A DNA stretch of 64,000 nt from an uncultured Bacteroidales bacterium (lineage in GTDB: Bacteria > Bacteroidota > Bacteroidia > Bacteroidales > F082): contig OMYA01000007.1 of NCBI GenBank assembly GCA_900315175.1, forward strand, positions 124,001 through 188,000, given 5' to 3'. The notes beneath the pieces are model-generated. The model ran no database searches. It had not been told where the DNA came from and worked only from the letters and a program-made list of their open reading frames with translations. The stretch's first letter is position 1, and every line of letters starts with the position of its first letter. Shown here piece after piece: positions 62,653 to 64,000 of the stretch. The position numbers were made by a program, and so were the translations under genes.

Positions 62653-64000
62653 ATGATTGATTTTTCAAGCGTTATAACTGCGATTTTGACTTTGATGGCG
62701 GGTATAGGTGTGTTTCTTGTAGCCTGCCAGATGATGAGCACGCACCTCGAAGCGGTGTCGTCAAAGGGACTGAAACAGCTGTTTTCCAAGACCGGCAAGA
62801 ACAAATGGCTCGGTGTGGGCATTGGCACGGTGGGCACTGCCGCCATCCAGAGTAGCGGCGCCGTCACGGTGATGGTGATAGGCTTCGTCAACGTGGGGAT
62901 ACTGTCGCTCGCACAGGCAGCCACCATCATCTATGGAGCCAACATCGGAACGACGGTCACGGCACAACTGGTGGCGTTGGGAATGTTCGGCAAGAACAGC
63001 ATCTCCACGACAATCATCTTTGCGGCCTTTGCAGGCATCGGCGCGTTTATGACACTATTCAGCAAACGTAATGCCACCAAGCAGGTCGGAGGCATCCTGA
63101 CAGGCTTCGGAATGCTGTTCGTCGGCCTCTCGATGATGGCTAACGCCATGGATGAATTCGCCGCCCTCGACTCAGTCAAACAGTTTCTTGCAAACATCAA
63201 CAACGCAGTGCTGCTGGTATTGGTCGGTGCCATTCTGACAGCCATCATACAATCCTCGTCGGTGATGACATCCATCGCAATCACTATGGTCGTCTCAGGC
63301 TTGGTGACACTCGACCAAGGCATCTACCTGACGATGGGAAGCAACATCGGCTCGTGTGTGGTCGCCATCATCGCTGGTGTGACGAGTGGCACATCAGCCA
63401 AACGAACAGCCATGATTCACCTTATCTTCAACGTGATGGGTGTCTTCATCTTCATGCTGATGGGCTTCATGCTACGCATCACGACAGGCGGTGACTGGAC
63501 CTTCGGCAGCGTCTTCGAGCATATGTTCCCCGCCGCCCCACAGATACAGCTCGCAATGTTCCATACAGTGTTTAACATCTGCACCATGCTCGTCGCCATG
63601 CCATTGACCAATGCCTTGGTGAACTTGGCCTGCCGTATAGTTAAAGACATTCCTAAAGAAAAAAGCGACGAGCCACATCTGCGTTATCTCGACGAGCAGA
63701 TGCTCAGCACACCCGTCGTCGCCATCCGCCAGATGAAGGCCGAAATCGAAAACATGGCAGAACTCGCCATGAAGAATTTCCAAAGGTCAATTCATATCAT
63801 CACCACCATGGACTACAGCGAAGTGGAACAATTCCGGAAAACCGAGATATTGCTGAATTATCTTAACAAGGAGCTGGTGGATTATTCGGTGAAGCTTTCT
63901 GGCAAGAGTCTCAACAGTTTCGACCAACGATATCTTTTTACTACCATACGCACTGTGAGCGACCTCGAACGCATCGGCGACTACGCTGAAAACATCGTCG
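62653..64000 (+). CDS. Na/Pi cotransporter family protein, truncated by window end
   Basis: The first 449 codons; the gene continues past the right edge. About eight helices in two inverted repeats: GTAAIQSSGAVTVMVIGFVNVG and ILTAIIQSSSVMTSIAITMVV hold the paired QSS(S/G) motifs of the NptA/PF02690 transporter fold. GANIGTTVTAQL and GSNIGSCVVAIIAG are the matching re-entrant blocks. From residue ~340 a PhoU-like helical domain begins (RQMKAEIENMAELAMKNFQ, RYLFTTIRTVSDLERIGDY). It imports phosphate with sodium. Confidence 0.92.
   Translation, partial: MIDFSSVITAILTLMAGIGVFLVACQMMSTHLEAVSSKGLKQLFSKTGKNKWLGVGIGTVGTAAIQSSGAVTVMVIGFVNVGILSLAQAATIIYGANIGTTVTAQLVALGMFGKNSISTTIIFAAFAGIGAFMTLFSKRNATKQVGGILTGFGMLFVGLSMMANAMDEFAALDSVKQFLANINNAVLLVLVGAILTAIIQSSSVMTSIAITMVVSGLVTLDQGIYLTMGSNIGSCVVAIIAGVTSGTSAKRTAMIHLIFNVMGVFIFMLMGFMLRITTGGDWTFGSVFEHMFPAAPQIQLAMFHTVFNICTMLVAMPLTNALVNLACRIVKDIPKEKSDEPHLRYLDEQMLSTPVVAIRQMKAEIENMAELAMKNFQRSIHIITTMDYSEVEQFRKTEILLNYLNKELVDYSVKLSGKSLNSFDQRYLFTTIRTVSDLERIGDYAENIV

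Overview
The window looks like chromosomal DNA of an anaerobic gut- or rumen-type Bacteroidales bacterium. The evidence is the recurrent Bacteroidetes -7 promoter box (TAnnTTTG, often TATCTTTGC or TATTTTTGC), a eukaryote-like long IleS, an ATP synthase epsilon subunit reduced to its beta-sandwich, type IX secretion (T9SS) C-terminal sorting domains, rubrerythrin, and many outer-membrane barrels. No phage, insertion sequence, CRISPR array or rRNA operon is visible. Two tRNA genes (Thr-CGT, Cys-GCA) and one cobalamin riboswitch are present.

Layout. 0-7.5 kb: a truncated secreted protein, an O-antigen ligase-like protein, a PlsC-type acyltransferase, an FMN-binding protein, an Omp85-type barrel, rsmI and tdk. 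7.6-13.9 kb: a giant alpha-2-macroglobulin-like protein and tsaB. 14-26.8 kb: a nucleotide-sugar block (rmlC, rmlD, rmlB, a DUF4954 protein, nagB, wbpD- and wbpB-like genes, galE, fcl, manC, wbpM/capD-like) without glycosyltransferases or flippase. 26.8-35.3 kb: tRNA-Thr, a ROK kinase, ileS, a DksA-like protein, lspA, atpD-atpC and rubrerythrin. 35.4-39.3 kb: two tandem OprO/P-like porins and a YeiH-type transporter. 39.4-41.7 kb: a tRNA-Cys-linked patch of gene remnants with DUF3795, SMR and flavin-reductase genes. 41.7-49.5 kb: a cyclophilin lipoprotein, then an iron-type locus (porin, imelysin, di-haem oxidoreductase, CcsBA). 49.5-54.3 kb: the cobalamin riboswitch, a 1066-residue T9SS-exported beta-helix/DUF4465 protein and a CoA-transferase. 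54.3-64 kb: MarC, a C10 protease, a collapsed TonB receptor, an ECF S component, a barrel/LolA-like/MMPL-RND export cluster, a ZIP transporter and a truncated Na/Pi cotransporter.

The two most unusual things are these. (1) A cobalamin riboswitch sits directly before a T9SS-exported beta-helix protein carrying DUF4465, with a CoA-transferase 18 nt behind it. This suggests a B12-responsive surface protein outside the usual BtuB setting. (2) Short repeat elements have entered coding sequence. A 36-bp element (34/36 identical between two copies) lies in frame inside tsaB and rmlB in opposite orientations. Arrays of period 7 lie inside rmlD, ileS and the 3' end of a wbpD-like gene. A GTAGAGACG palindrome lies in a T9SS sorting domain. 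All functions are assigned by eye from sequence; no database search was run.
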